From positions 2,146,289-2,210,288 of the forward strand of contig NW_021167086.1 of NCBI RefSeq assembly GCF_003711515.1: a DNA stretch of 64,000 nucleotides, in the 5' to 3' direction. How positions within the stretch are numbered: position 1 is the stretch's first letter; every line of letters begins with the position of its first letter. A model generated the notes under the pieces. That model had not been told where the DNA came from and did no database searches. It saw only the letters and a list, made by a program, of their open reading frames with translations. Shown here one piece after another: positions 23,414 through 33,922 of this stretch. Made by a program: the position numbers and the translations under genes. This DNA is from Sodiomyces alkalinus F11. Its lineage: Eukaryota > Ascomycota > Sordariomycetes > Glomerellales > Plectosphaerellaceae.

Positions 23414-25460
23414 TTTTTTATTTATTTATTACGCGCATATAGCCTAAAGCTATAGCGCGACGCCTTTGCCCTTTAGAGGCTAAAGGCTAGGATAAGCTGA
23501 TTAAGCTAGATATAGTAAGGAGTAGTAATAAACAAAGGAAATCCTCTGTAATATTCTGCCTAATATCCCGAAAAACAGGTAAAAAAACCAAAACAGAAAC
23601 GTAGACCGCAGGATCCGAGGTTTACGCCCTATACCACGCTACTAAGGCTGTTTGAGTAGCTAAAAGATAGGCCTCTAAGGCCTGTATACCTCTTTTAGTA
23701 CCGAATAATAGCGGCAGAGATAGCGGTAGGCCTGCTAGGGCTTCCCGCAGGGCTTTTCGTTCGTTTTTATACAAAGGGCAGGAAAGGATAAGGTATGCTG
23801 TATCCTGTATAGGGGAGCCGGGACAGGAATAGCGGTCGTTAGCGCAGTTTCGGGCCCTTTTTTAGTGGGATTTTAGGTATCCGAAGCCGGTTTTTAACTA
23901 AGTAAAAGCCGACTTTACCTATCTAGGACCCTGTATCGGCAGTAGTTTTCGGGCAAAGCGGAGGTTATCTCGGACTAGGCGCCTATAAAGGCGGCCTAAA
24001 CGCACTGATTTACTCCTCTTTTCCGCCTCTTTCTTATTATCCTATAAATCCTTCGAGTCTTAAATTAAGGCCTTATTAACCCGGCGTTTTAAGTGGCTAA
24101 GGGTAGCTAAAATAACGGATTTAGTAGCTTTTTTAGGGTTTAATGCCTGTTTAGCTACTTTATCCGCTAGTTCGTTCCCTTCTATCCCTATATACGAAGG
24201 GCACCACCACAAAAAGACCGAAGTGCCCTGTTATATAAGGCGTGAAATAAGGGTTTTAGCCTCTATAGCCCACTACGAGGGTCGCTGAAGCTTCTAAATA
24301 GCCGCCTATGAATCGCTAAAAATATAGCACTCTAGTACCTTAGGTAACTACAGGGCAGTATCGAGGGCCTGAAGAATAGCGTATAATTCGGCGTCTACGA
24401 CTTCGGCAGAGGTCCCTAGGTTAAAGCCTATAGCTTTACAGGGCCTACGGGTACTGGCCCACTACATTACAGCGTCTACCGCCTATAAAGGCCCTATAGG
24501 AGGCCTTATAGGGTGGCCTAGGGAGCCGTCCGTGTAGAGAATAAAGGCCTACTCGCCTAAGAATTATATATCTTTAAGGGCTTCGAGGTGGGCTATCTTT
24601 AGGTCTTAGGTGCCGGAGTCGGGAGTTTCCGCGGTTATAGGCTATTCCTTTAAGGGGAAAAAGGGTCTAAGGTCTGCTAAAGGCTCGAAGGCCCAGGGGG
24701 CCTCCTACCTAGGTATAGGGCCCTCTATTTCCTAGGACTGCCCTACTAAAGCAGCTAATTCTAGGCCTAGCCTACAGAGCTATATAGTGGGCTATAGGTC
24801 TTATAAGCCGGCGAGGTCTTCCCCTAGTTCCCCTAGAAGCTAGCGTCTAATAGGGTGGTTCGGTAGGAACTTTAAGGACCTAAAGGCATAAAGCCTATTA
24901 GATCTAGTTAACCGAATCGAAGCTGGAGTGACGGCTGCTTCTAGTTCTAGAGACCGTAAGGGGGCCACCCTAAAAGCCCCTAAAGCCCTGACTAGAGCGC
25001 CGTACTATAGGCGTTCTAGACGGTCGACTAGGTCCTTTTTAGGTGATTTAAGGTCCCACTATAGCTATAAGCCGAAGTTAGCTTGCGGGGCTATACAGGC
25101 TATATATAGCTGCCGTAGGGCCTTAAAAGAAAGGCCCCTCTATGAGCTAGCTAGTCTATATAACCTGTTTAGGGCCCCCGAAGCTAAATTTAGGCGTTTT
25201 TCGACGTGGGGTTTAAAGAATAGCTTAGGATTAAACCAGACCCCTAGCCATCTAATAGCACCTAGCGCGGGTTTAACTAAGTGCCCCCCTATAGTAACTA
25301 GAGTATCTTCTTTAGAGCGTCTTCGATAGAAGTGAATAAGCTCTGTGTTTTCAGGGTCGAAGAGGACTTAGTTCACTTTTACTGCGTCGAAAAGGGAGGC
25401 TACGGCCTTTTCTGGGGCTTTATAGTTTTTTCTAATCGATGTAGATACTATAGATAGCTG

Positions 25461-25478
25461 GAAATCGTCGATATAGGA
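25461..25478 (-). other. Intact RT catalytic motif SYIDDF in LINE-I copy A
   Basis: The codons TCC TAT ATC GAC GAT TTC keep both catalytic aspartates. Each Asp codon follows a C, so no TpG exists for the mutation to hit. Copy B has the same motif at 47950-47967. Confidence 0.9.
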
Positions 25479-27947
25479 TAACTAAAGACCCTAAAAATCT
25501 GGTCCCGCTATAACCTTTCTAATATAAATTAGGAAAAGGAAAGGAGAAACCGGGGAGTCTTATAGAACCGCTATATTTGAGGGGGTAGGCTGCTAGACCT
25601 GCCCCTCGAAGGCTAGTTAGATTCGCCTGTTTTCTGTAAAAGAGGCTACCTATTTAACTAGGTTCGAGGGTAGTTAGAGTTCCTAAAGGGTCCTAAGTAG
25701 CTAGGGACGGGCGACGTGATCGAAGGCTCCTTTGATATCTAAAAACACCGTGGAAATCATAGGATTTTAGCGTGATTTACGCTATTTGTTGGTATAGTGG
25801 AGGAGGAGAAGGGCTATATCGATAGCAGAGCGTTATTTCCTTCCCCTTATTTAACTAGGGTGTAGAAGGTCGTCGCGGATATTAGCTAAAAAGCTAAGCC
25901 TAGCAGCTATAACCATTTCGAGGACTTTACCTAGGCAGTTTAGAAGGGCTATAATCCTATAAGACTTAGGATTTAAATAGTCCTTCTTTCCCGGCTTTAG
26001 TAAAACGACCCCTAGGGCTTCTTTCCAGCAGGTACGATAGTGGCCTGCTATAAATAGTGCTATATAGGCTTATAAAAAGGACCCGGGGATAACCTTATAG
26101 GCCTACTGGATCGGCTTTAGACTAATCCTATTAGGCCCTAGGGCTTTCCCCTTAGCAGCACCGAAGATAGCGCATTATAGTTCGGCAGCCTAAAGGCTAG
26201 GCCACTCCCACGGTCTTCTAAGGCCCTTACTACGTGATCTAGTTAGGCTCTAAGGACCGTTAGAAGGGTAAAAGGGGCCTAGGTCCCCCGAAGGGCCTAT
26301 AAATACAGGGGCTTCAGGGGCGTCGGTGGCGGAGGGTATAGGAAAAAGGGTCTAAAGTAGGGCGTTACATTGATCTTCGAAGGCGTAGGCTTTCTGTTTC
26401 GTAGGCGTTTAAATCGGAGGGATTTTCGCGTTAAGGCCGCTCTTTGTATAGTTATAGGCCTTAACAATTTCGGGGCCTTCGGCGTGGGCTAGGAAGGCCT
26501 CCTGATGGTCGTTTTTTACTGTTTTTCCTGCCCTATAGTAGGCGTTCCGAGCTTCTTTCCAGGAGGTTTCTAAAGACGCTATCCAGGAAACCGAGGCCCC
26601 CTTTTTAGATATGTTTCTAAATACCCTAAAAGCCCTATTAGCTGATTTTCGCAGGGCCTTTAGCGCTTTAGTCCACCACGGTTTCGAACGCTCTACTACC
26701 CTTAGCTTAGGCACTATAGCCTAAAGCGCTAGAGTAATAGTATCCGAGAGGCAGCGATCTAAAGAGTCCTAGTCCGAGGCGTTAATAGCCTATTAGAGGT
26801 CCCGGTTAAGGCTAGGTTCTAGGCTTTTTAGAGTACTAGAAAACAGGTCCTAATCCGCTAGCTTATAATTATAAGCCGGCGGGAGAGACCTATTTATAGG
26901 ACCTTTAAAGCCTAAAATAGTAGCCGAAAGGAAGATAGCGCGGTGTAAGGAGGTAGTATTCTCGATATACTCCTACTTATCGAAGCGGAGATAATCGAAG
27001 CCGGGCGTATAAAAGGCTAGGTCTATAACCGACTCTTAACGAAGATTAGACCTAAAAAATATCCCCCCGTTTAGGTTAACTTCTTCAGAATCCACTAGAT
27101 AGGTAGCTCCGAGGCTATCTAACTAGTCTATTAGAGCCTGGGCCTTAATAGAAGCCTGGTTAGTAGCTGCTCCGTTCTACTGCTAGTGGTTTCTGTTAAA
27201 GTCCCCTATAATAAGGGTAGGCTTAGGGACCTATAGGCCCTATAGCACTCGATCCTCGGTCTAGGGCCGGCTTCTAGGGCCTAAAAAGGAGGGGAAAGAA
27301 GAAGAGGTGGAAGTGGAAGTGGAAGAGGTACAAGGGGTAGGGCTAGGGGGCTGCCCTCGGCCTATCGTTTCGGGGTCCTATTCTATCTAATTATAGACGT
27401 GCAGAATATAAAAGGTCTATGGATAATAAACCTCTATAATCTGCGCGTCTATATTGTCTAGAAGGTCGTCGCGGTGTGAAAAATCGATATTAGAGCCCTT
27501 TCTGATATAAATAAGGACTCTAGGCTTAATAGGGAAAAACTGGGTGTTTTAGGATATGGGTGTGACGGTATAGAATACAGGGTGGTTCCGAATAAACCAC
27601 CCTTATAGCGTTAAGACGTAGGCTGGTTCCTGAATAAGGACTATATTAGCCGAAGCCTCTAAAGCCTATTCTAGGATAGCCTTTTACGCCGGGGCCTGTT
27701 TATCGACGTTATATTAAATAAACCGGATATCTCTCAAAGTATAAGGCCCTTTATTTATAGAATAGAATTAGGGGTTTATAGCTTGAAAGACCTCGTAGTG
27801 CCTGCTAAAGGGGGGATAATCTCCCTCGTAGTTATAGCACTTATAGGTCTTATACTCGCAGTCTCCGTATTCTTCACACTCGTTATAGTAGTGGTATTCC
27901 TCCCTATATTCTTTAACGGTATAGATAGGGCAGGAAACTAGGCCTTT

Positions 27948-27989
27948 ATAGGTCCCTCGGGTATACCCGAAATTCTAGTAGTTAGAGCA
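27948..27989 (-). other. Degraded zinc knuckle of LINE-I ORF1 (copy A)
   Basis: Minus-strand reading C-SN-Y-(stop)NFG-Y-TRGT-Y fits C-x2-C-x4-H-x4-C with Tyr at three ligand positions and a Gln-derived stop. The identical arrangement occurs in copy B at 45433-45474. Confidence 0.8.
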
Positions 27990-29560
27990 CTGGGTTCTAG
28001 GGGTTATAGGCCTATATTTATAGACCTTTAGCCGTTAGCCGGCTATATAGAGCTCCTGTTTTAGGCAGTACTTCTGTTCTTTAGTGGAGGGCACAGAAAT
28101 AACTACTATGGCGTAGAACGCGTTTAGAGCCCCTAGCCACCGAGGCTTCCCTACTACCCTAATAGAGTTAAAGGTGCCGATTTTAGTGGCTCGGTCCTGT
28201 AGACCTAGGCCTTATTATAGGCTTCGGTTAAGGGCCTTTTACGGCGGCTCGGAGGAGTCGGGTAAAGGAGTATCGCTACCCCTAGCCCTAAAGTCTCTAG
28301 AAGGCACTTATTTAATAATAAGCTCAAACTAGTCGCCTATAGGCTAGGGGGGCTAGAGGGGGAGGTTTAGCTCTTTAAACCACTGGTTCTGCGAGTCTAG
28401 GAGCTATTAAACGCTGTATTTCGGTCCCGGGGTTAATACCAGGTTCCCGTTAGTCGACCGGCTAATAGCCGTAACTACAGGGAATTTCAGGGCCTTATTA
28501 AGCTTATTCCGAAGTACGAGGGGGTCGAAGTTATCCCTAGGAATCGCTGCCCCTGCCGTAGGTTAAAGGATAACCTTAGGGACCTTGTTAGGGTCTATGG
28601 GAAGGGGTGCTAGGGGGGTCTAGGCCTGGGCTATAGGTGCTAGGGCCTTTAAAATAGGAGCCTAGGGTGCTATAGGGCCTTTTTTCTTCTTTATAGCCTC
28701 GCTATAAAGGGGTTTAGGCTATTCTATAAGCCTACGAACTGCCTAGGCTAGTTTATCGACCTTCTATTCGAGTATAGGAGGCTAGGGGGCTTCTAGAGCT
28801 CCGTCGATAGCAGATTTAAGCCCTACTACTAGGGTTTAATCTAGGGGGCAGGGTTAAGGGTATAGGCCTATTATAGCAGCTGAAGAGCCTATTAGAGTAG
28901 TTCCTTAGCCTATGCCTTACTAGCCGAACTAGTCGACTTCTAGGGCTTAGCCGAGAGTTCTCCAGGGGCTTTAGCTATTCCAGGCGCCTTATTAGCCTAT
29001 TTAGAGCCTAAAAGGCTCGGTTTCTTAGCAGGGGGGGCCCTAGAGGGCGATTCGAAAGCGCCTTCGGCTTCCGAGTCCGAGGGGGATTCGATTCGGGTCC
29101 TAGAAAAACGTCTAGGGGTAGGTGTGGAAGGGCTAAGGTGGCTTTTCGAATTCAGGGCGTAGCAAGGGTTAAATCCTCTGTATTTTCAGAGGTATTACCC
29201 ATATCTACCTCTCCTAGGCCCTCTATAGTTATAGGGGCCTTAGGGGGGGCGTTAGGGGCGTTGTTATGGCTAGCGTTATGGCTAGTGGGTTATTAGTTAT
29301 GGCGTTGTGGTTGGATGGAGGACGGGGGTGCGGCTCTGCGCGGCTGCTTTGTCAGCGTTAGCGCACGGGCCATGTCAGACTTTTCTCCCGCACGCGGGGG
29401 AGCAGGCCTGTTTCCAGGCATTTTCGCACTCATAATACGCCTAAATTAGCGCCTGCGCGGTACAGGGCTATGGATAGGCGTATAGAACTTAAAAAGAGCT
29501 ATCGATTAATATAGGTTTCGAGTGGTTTAGGGCGTTTGCGCGTAAAACGTAGGTCCCCCC

Positions 29561-30059
29561 ACGTGAGGTGTAAGAAGGATTGAATAACTAGCTTATTCTA
29601 TTCCAAAATAACCAAAATATAACCGACGTTTATACTAGAGCTATTTTACGTAACGGCCTCTACTAGGCTTCGGCACGGGCCCTGACGTACGGGGGGGTAA
29701 CAGGGTCGTCACGGTCCTCAAAGCCCTATAGTGCTATAAATATAATAGGAATAAAGAAGACTATTTCAGATAAAAGAAAAGGAATATAGAAACAGATTCT
29801 AGGAACAAAGGAACAGTCAGGCATAAAAAACACGGTCTCAGAAAATACCCACTTAAAGACCCACTTAAAGACCCACTCTTCAGGGGCATAAAGGAATATA
29901 CAGGTGGTAGAATAAAGAAAAGAATAACCGGTAGAATAAAGAAAACCGGTAGAATAAAGAAAACCGGTAGAATAAAGAATAGAATAAAGAGACCGAAATA
30001 ACCGTCGGAAAATAATAAATAACAAAGAGAATATAACGCTATGGCACTGCAGGATAGGT
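29561..30059. other. Unassigned spacer between LINE-I A and Copia-1 A
   Basis: Only part of this stretch is RIP-depleted (CpA persists at 29800-29900). A G7 tract followed by TAACAG (29690-29702) resembles a polypurine tract and LTR start, but no matching LTR was found. It contains the minisatellite at 29845-30000. The minus-strand open frame at 30025-29726 is repeat translation and has no domain. Confidence 0.45.
29845..30000. repeat. Minisatellite tract
   Basis: Two and a half copies of ACCCACTTAAAG (from about 29847) are followed by three near-perfect copies of CCGGTAGAATAAAGAAAA (29927-29985) and degenerating AGAATAAAGA units. The units are almost free of mutations between copies. Confidence 0.85.
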
Positions 30060-31833
30060 TATGTAAACCCCACTGCTTTAAAATATATAAATAAAGATAC
30101 TATAAGTATATCTAAAGAAGATATATAAGAAACACAGAGCTGTGAAGCCTGTAGAAAAAGCAAGTCAGCCACGCTTATAAATAAAGAATCCATTAATAAA
30201 TATAAGGATTTTGCTTACCTCGAAAAGGTATATATAGATTTATACGGGCCTATCGACCCTATAACGTATAATAGAAAGCGTTGGATTCTGTTTATTATAG
30301 ACCGTTCTACACGGTATCTATAGGCAAAACTGCTTATAGATACGTCAGAAATAACTATTATAAACGCTATAAAAGAGTGGAAAATTCCTGTTAAAAATCA
30401 TAAATATAATATAAAAATAAAAGAAGTAAATACCGACGGCGGGAAAGAATTCACGAATGCCTCGTTTAAAACACTGTTTGTCGGTATAAATTATAATATA
30501 AAACCCCCGTATACCCACGAGACTCAAGGCTCGATAAAACGGGTTATAAGGACTATAATAGAAAAAGTCCGTTATTTTCTTTTCCACTCAGGCCTACTAA
30601 AATGCCTTTGGGGGGATACGGTTTATTCAGCCGTTTATACGTATAATAGAACACCTAATTCAGCAGTAGGCTTTAAAACGCCTTACGAATTAGTAGAAAA
30701 TCGGAAACCTAATATAAATAATATTCGGGTTTAGAGTTCCGTTGTATATTATAAAAACAACGACTCGAAAATAAAGAAACTGGATCCACGAGCACTTCAG
30801 GGTGCTTTAGTAGGTTATAACGATTATAACTATAAAATATATAATCCTCGATCTAGGAAGACTACCTGGTATCGTGCCGTTTATATTCTAGAAAATCAGT
30901 TTCTGACTTCTTCTTCAGATACTATAATTAATAAAAATAACCCTATGACCTATATAAATAATAATAATAAGTCTCCTACTATAAATATACCGCTGGTAGA
31001 GCCGGTTTCAGACCCCGAGTCTTATCTACTCGGCGAGTACTATAATAATACTAAACGTACGTTTAGGTCTATCTAAACCGAAGAAGAAGATAAGGATAAG
31101 AATAAAAGACGAAAGGGTCTTCGAGCAGCGGGCGGTATTATTCCAGCCGTAAATAATAATAAGAATAATATAACCGACCCGGTTAATGACGGCCTTAATA
31201 AATCCAGGTTAGAAATTTAAATCCCTTCTAAATCTTCGAAGGAAAACAATAACGATTATATATCGTACGATGATAATAAGCGCTTATTATATATAAGTAA
31301 AGATAATATACTCGGGAACCTATGGTTTCAAGGAAATCCCCAATTTCTTTTAACAGTAAATTCTTTACACTAACCAGCTACTTATAAACAGGCCATAAAC
31401 TGCTCTGATAAAGATAAGTGGATGGAAGCTATAGTAGCTGAAATAACAGAACTTCAAAATAGAAACACCTAGGATTTAATAAGTATAAAAGATACGCCTC
31501 AATATAATACTAATAATATAAATAAGCAGAAAAATACCTTAAACGTCTTAGGAGGCCGTTAGGTATATAAGATTAAATATAACGATAAAGGCGAGGCTAT
31601 AAAATATAAAGCACATTAGTATATATAAGGGTTTAATTAAGTACTCGGTATTGATTATTTAGAAACCTTTTCTACCACCTTTGACCCGAAAGCTATAGAT
31701 TAGCTTTTATACCAGGCGTATCCCTAGGCAGGAATTTTAGATAGTTCGACGTTAAGAACGCTTTCGTTCACGCCGATATAGATACCGAGATCTATACTAT
31801 ATAACCCACAGGCTTCGAGGAAAAAGAAGGCTC

Positions 31834-31864
<31 letters not shown>

Positions 31865-32736
31865 GATAAATTAGTTCATAAACTATATAAAGCTTTATAC
31901 GGGTTGAAACAAAGCCCCCGGCTATAGTATAATTTCCGAGTAAAAATACTCCGCGATATCGGCTGCCTTGTCTCTGATTTCGATAACGGTATAGTTACTT
32001 TTTATAAGAATAAAACAGACCGTGCTATACTACTATACCACGTAGACGATATAGTAATACTAAGCCCTTCTAATACAACGATATAGTATTTATTTACTGA
32101 AATATCGAAGAAGATTTCGCTTAAAGAACTAGGTGAACTTCATACCTTTTTAGGCCACGAAATTACTATAAATACATCAAATGAGACCCTTTCTATAAAT
32201 TAGTTACCTTATACGAATAAGATCCTCGATAAGTATAATAAACGAAGCCTTAAACGTGTTAATACCCCCTATATAAATAAAAAGGTCCTTATACCAAATC
32301 AAGAATAGGCCTTAAAAGCCGATATTAAAATATACTAATAAGAAATCGGTGCTTTATTATATTTAGCACTACACTCAAGACCAGATATAACCTACGCTAT
32401 TAATAAGTGCGCTCGATATATAAGTAATCCGTCTTCAGAGCACTCTATAGTGTTAAATCGAGTCTGGGCTTACATAAACACTTTTCCTAATATCGGGCTT
32501 TTATATAATTATTCTAATAAAAAAGACCTTAATATTTACGGTTATTCTGATACTAGTTTTTCAGATATAATCGAAGACAGGACTTCTACTAAACACAAAG
32601 TCGTTACTTTACTAATAACAGAATCAGAATATATAGCTTTAACCGAAGCTTCTAAAGAAAGAATCTATATATATAATATATATACAGACCTAGTAGATAA
32701 CCTTAGGTTATTTACTGATATAAACTTCGGTTTATA

Positions 32737-32771
<35 letters not shown>

Positions 32772-33076
32772 TACCGATTCCTACTATATTAATAGACAGC
32801 GAAAGCGCAAAGAATGATTGTGAAAATCCTGAATTTCATAAACGTGTAAAGCATATAGACCGTCAGTATCACTACTACCGACAACAGCTTTAAAATAATA
32901 AAATAAAGGTCGTTTATATAAATACCAAATTTAATATAGCCGATATAATGACTAAAGGTCTATCTAAAGACCTATATAATAGGCTATACGGCTATATGAA
33001 TTTAGGCTATAAGGACGATACGTTGCGTGACTACGATATACCACGTTATACCCGAATTCAAGAATTAAAATACTAA
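30060..33076 (+). pseudogene. Copia-1 copy A: integrase-RT-RNase H polyprotein relic
   Basis: The plus-strand frame is readable with few stops. In order it shows the GAG-pre-integrase C-x2-C (CEAC, 30141-30152), an integrase core (VYIDLYGPI, NTDGGKEF at about 30431), the hydrophobic YNRTPNSAVGF-TPYEL block, and a reverse transcriptase (DKWMEAIVAEI, FDVKNAF, YHVDDIVILSPS at 32036-32068). Last comes RNase H (IYGYSDTSFSD, ITESEYIALTEA), ending at the TAA 33074-33076. A one-base loss near 31690 shifts frame relative to copy B. AAT runs encode poly-Asn. Gag and the 5' LTR are missing. It keeps more CpA/TpG than the LINEs, which suggests a later insertion. Confidence 0.93.
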
Positions 33077-33354
33077 GGTCTATAACTAGGTTTTTTATCT
33101 TCGGATTTTCCTAGATATAAATACTATAACTAGGTTTTTTACTTACGGGTTCTCCTACTATTATAAAAAGGGTTTTCGAATTTTCCCTTTATAAGAAATC
33201 AAGGGGTTTTAAAATTTTCCCTTAGAGGTTTTATTTGATTTTTCCTCTTATAGTTAGTCCTAGTTAGTTAACTAGGGTTTCTGCGTTATAACTCTATAAT
33301 ATACACTCGTTTTTAAGCTGCTCCTTCTTATATAAGAACCAGCTTACGGGGGGG
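33077..33354 (+). other. Copia-1 A non-coding tail with direct repeats and polypurine tract
   Basis: Between the pol stop and the 3' LTR lie two copies of an AACTAGGTTTTTTA..CGG..TTCCTA block (from about 33086 and 33128), the same duplication as in copy B (61328 and 61364). A G7 polypurine tract (33348-33354) precedes the LTR, where plus-strand DNA synthesis would be primed. Confidence 0.75.
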
Positions 33355-33637
33355 TGTTAATATTATTATTATTACTAATAATATCCTTAATATCCTTCGA
33401 GTATATCCTTCGTACTCGAACAAAGGATATCTTCACCGCAAGCCTAGACCGTTCTCTTTCGAGTCAGTTCATCTAATACGAGTCAGACAAAGGATATAAA
33501 GGATTACGATATTACTACAATATGGATCTTTATTATAATACTATTACGATATCGATCCTTTTACAAAGAATAAAGGATATCTAAAGGATATCAACCCGTT
33601 CCCTCGGTTCGGTTCCTTCCTTCGTTTATTCTTTATG
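33355..33637 (+). repeat. 3' LTR of Copia-1 copy A
   Basis: Starts TGTTAATATTATTATTATTA directly after the polypurine tract and matches the solo LTR at 17841-18119 in reverse complement over its whole length. The right edge is set where LINE-I sequence begins. Confidence 0.88.
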
Positions 33638-33922
33638 GAATAGAGGCTTTAGAGGCCTATCTTTTAGCTACTAAAATAGCCTCGGCAGAGTGGTACAGGG
33701 CGCAAACCTCGGATCCTGCGGTCTAGTTATCTGTTTTGGTTTTTACCTGTTTTTCGGGATATTAGGGAGACTGTTACGGAGGATTTCCTTTGTTTATTAC
33801 TATTACTCCACTCCTTACTATAGCTTAGTCTAGCCTCTAGCCTATGGGGCAAAAGGCGCCGCGCCATAGCTTTAGGGCTGTATGCGCGTAATGAATGAAA
33901 AAAAAAAAAAAAAAAAAAAAAA
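33638..33922 (+). mobile_element. LINE-I 3' end fragment with A25 tail
   Basis: Matches the 3' terminus of LINE-I copy B (49770-50040) and ends in 25 consecutive A (33898-33922). Its upstream part is missing at the Copia LTR junction. It is non-coding. Confidence 0.9.

Larger units (their letters stand above)
23414..29560 (-). pseudogene. LINE-I copy A: near full-length Tad-like non-LTR retrotransposon
   Basis: On the minus strand the element starts at GGGGGGACCTACG (29560) and ends in an A-rich tail (23414-23430). ORF1 begins ATG at 29433-29431 (MSAKMPGNRPAPPRAGEKSD) and first stops at 29295-29293, where CAA has become TAA. Its zinc knuckle at 27948-27989 is mostly tyrosine. ORF2 follows from about 27780: an endonuclease (IRFI-YNVDKQAP, IIGDFNRNH), an RT (PKSYRIIALLNCLGKVLE, DIKGAFDHVA, SYIDDF at 25461-25478) and RNase H (LYTDGSLG at about 24520-24545). 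This domain order matches Tad1-like fungal LINEs, which replicate by target-primed reverse transcription. Stops are nearly all TAA/TAG. About 6.15 kb; no target duplication found. Confidence 0.92.

Noticed and set aside
24928..25329. 133-codon plus-strand open frame
   Set aside because: It lies antisense to the RT-RNase H part of LINE-I copy A. The minus strand carries the homology; RIP-made stops are scarce in some antisense frames.
29726..30025. 99-codon minus-strand frame with FLYSTG repeats
   Set aside because: It is the translation of the minisatellite units and carries no domain.
32730..32770. AAT microsatellites in the Copia copies as independent repeats
   Set aside because: They are in frame and encode poly-Asn between RNase H blocks in both copies, so they belong to the coding region.
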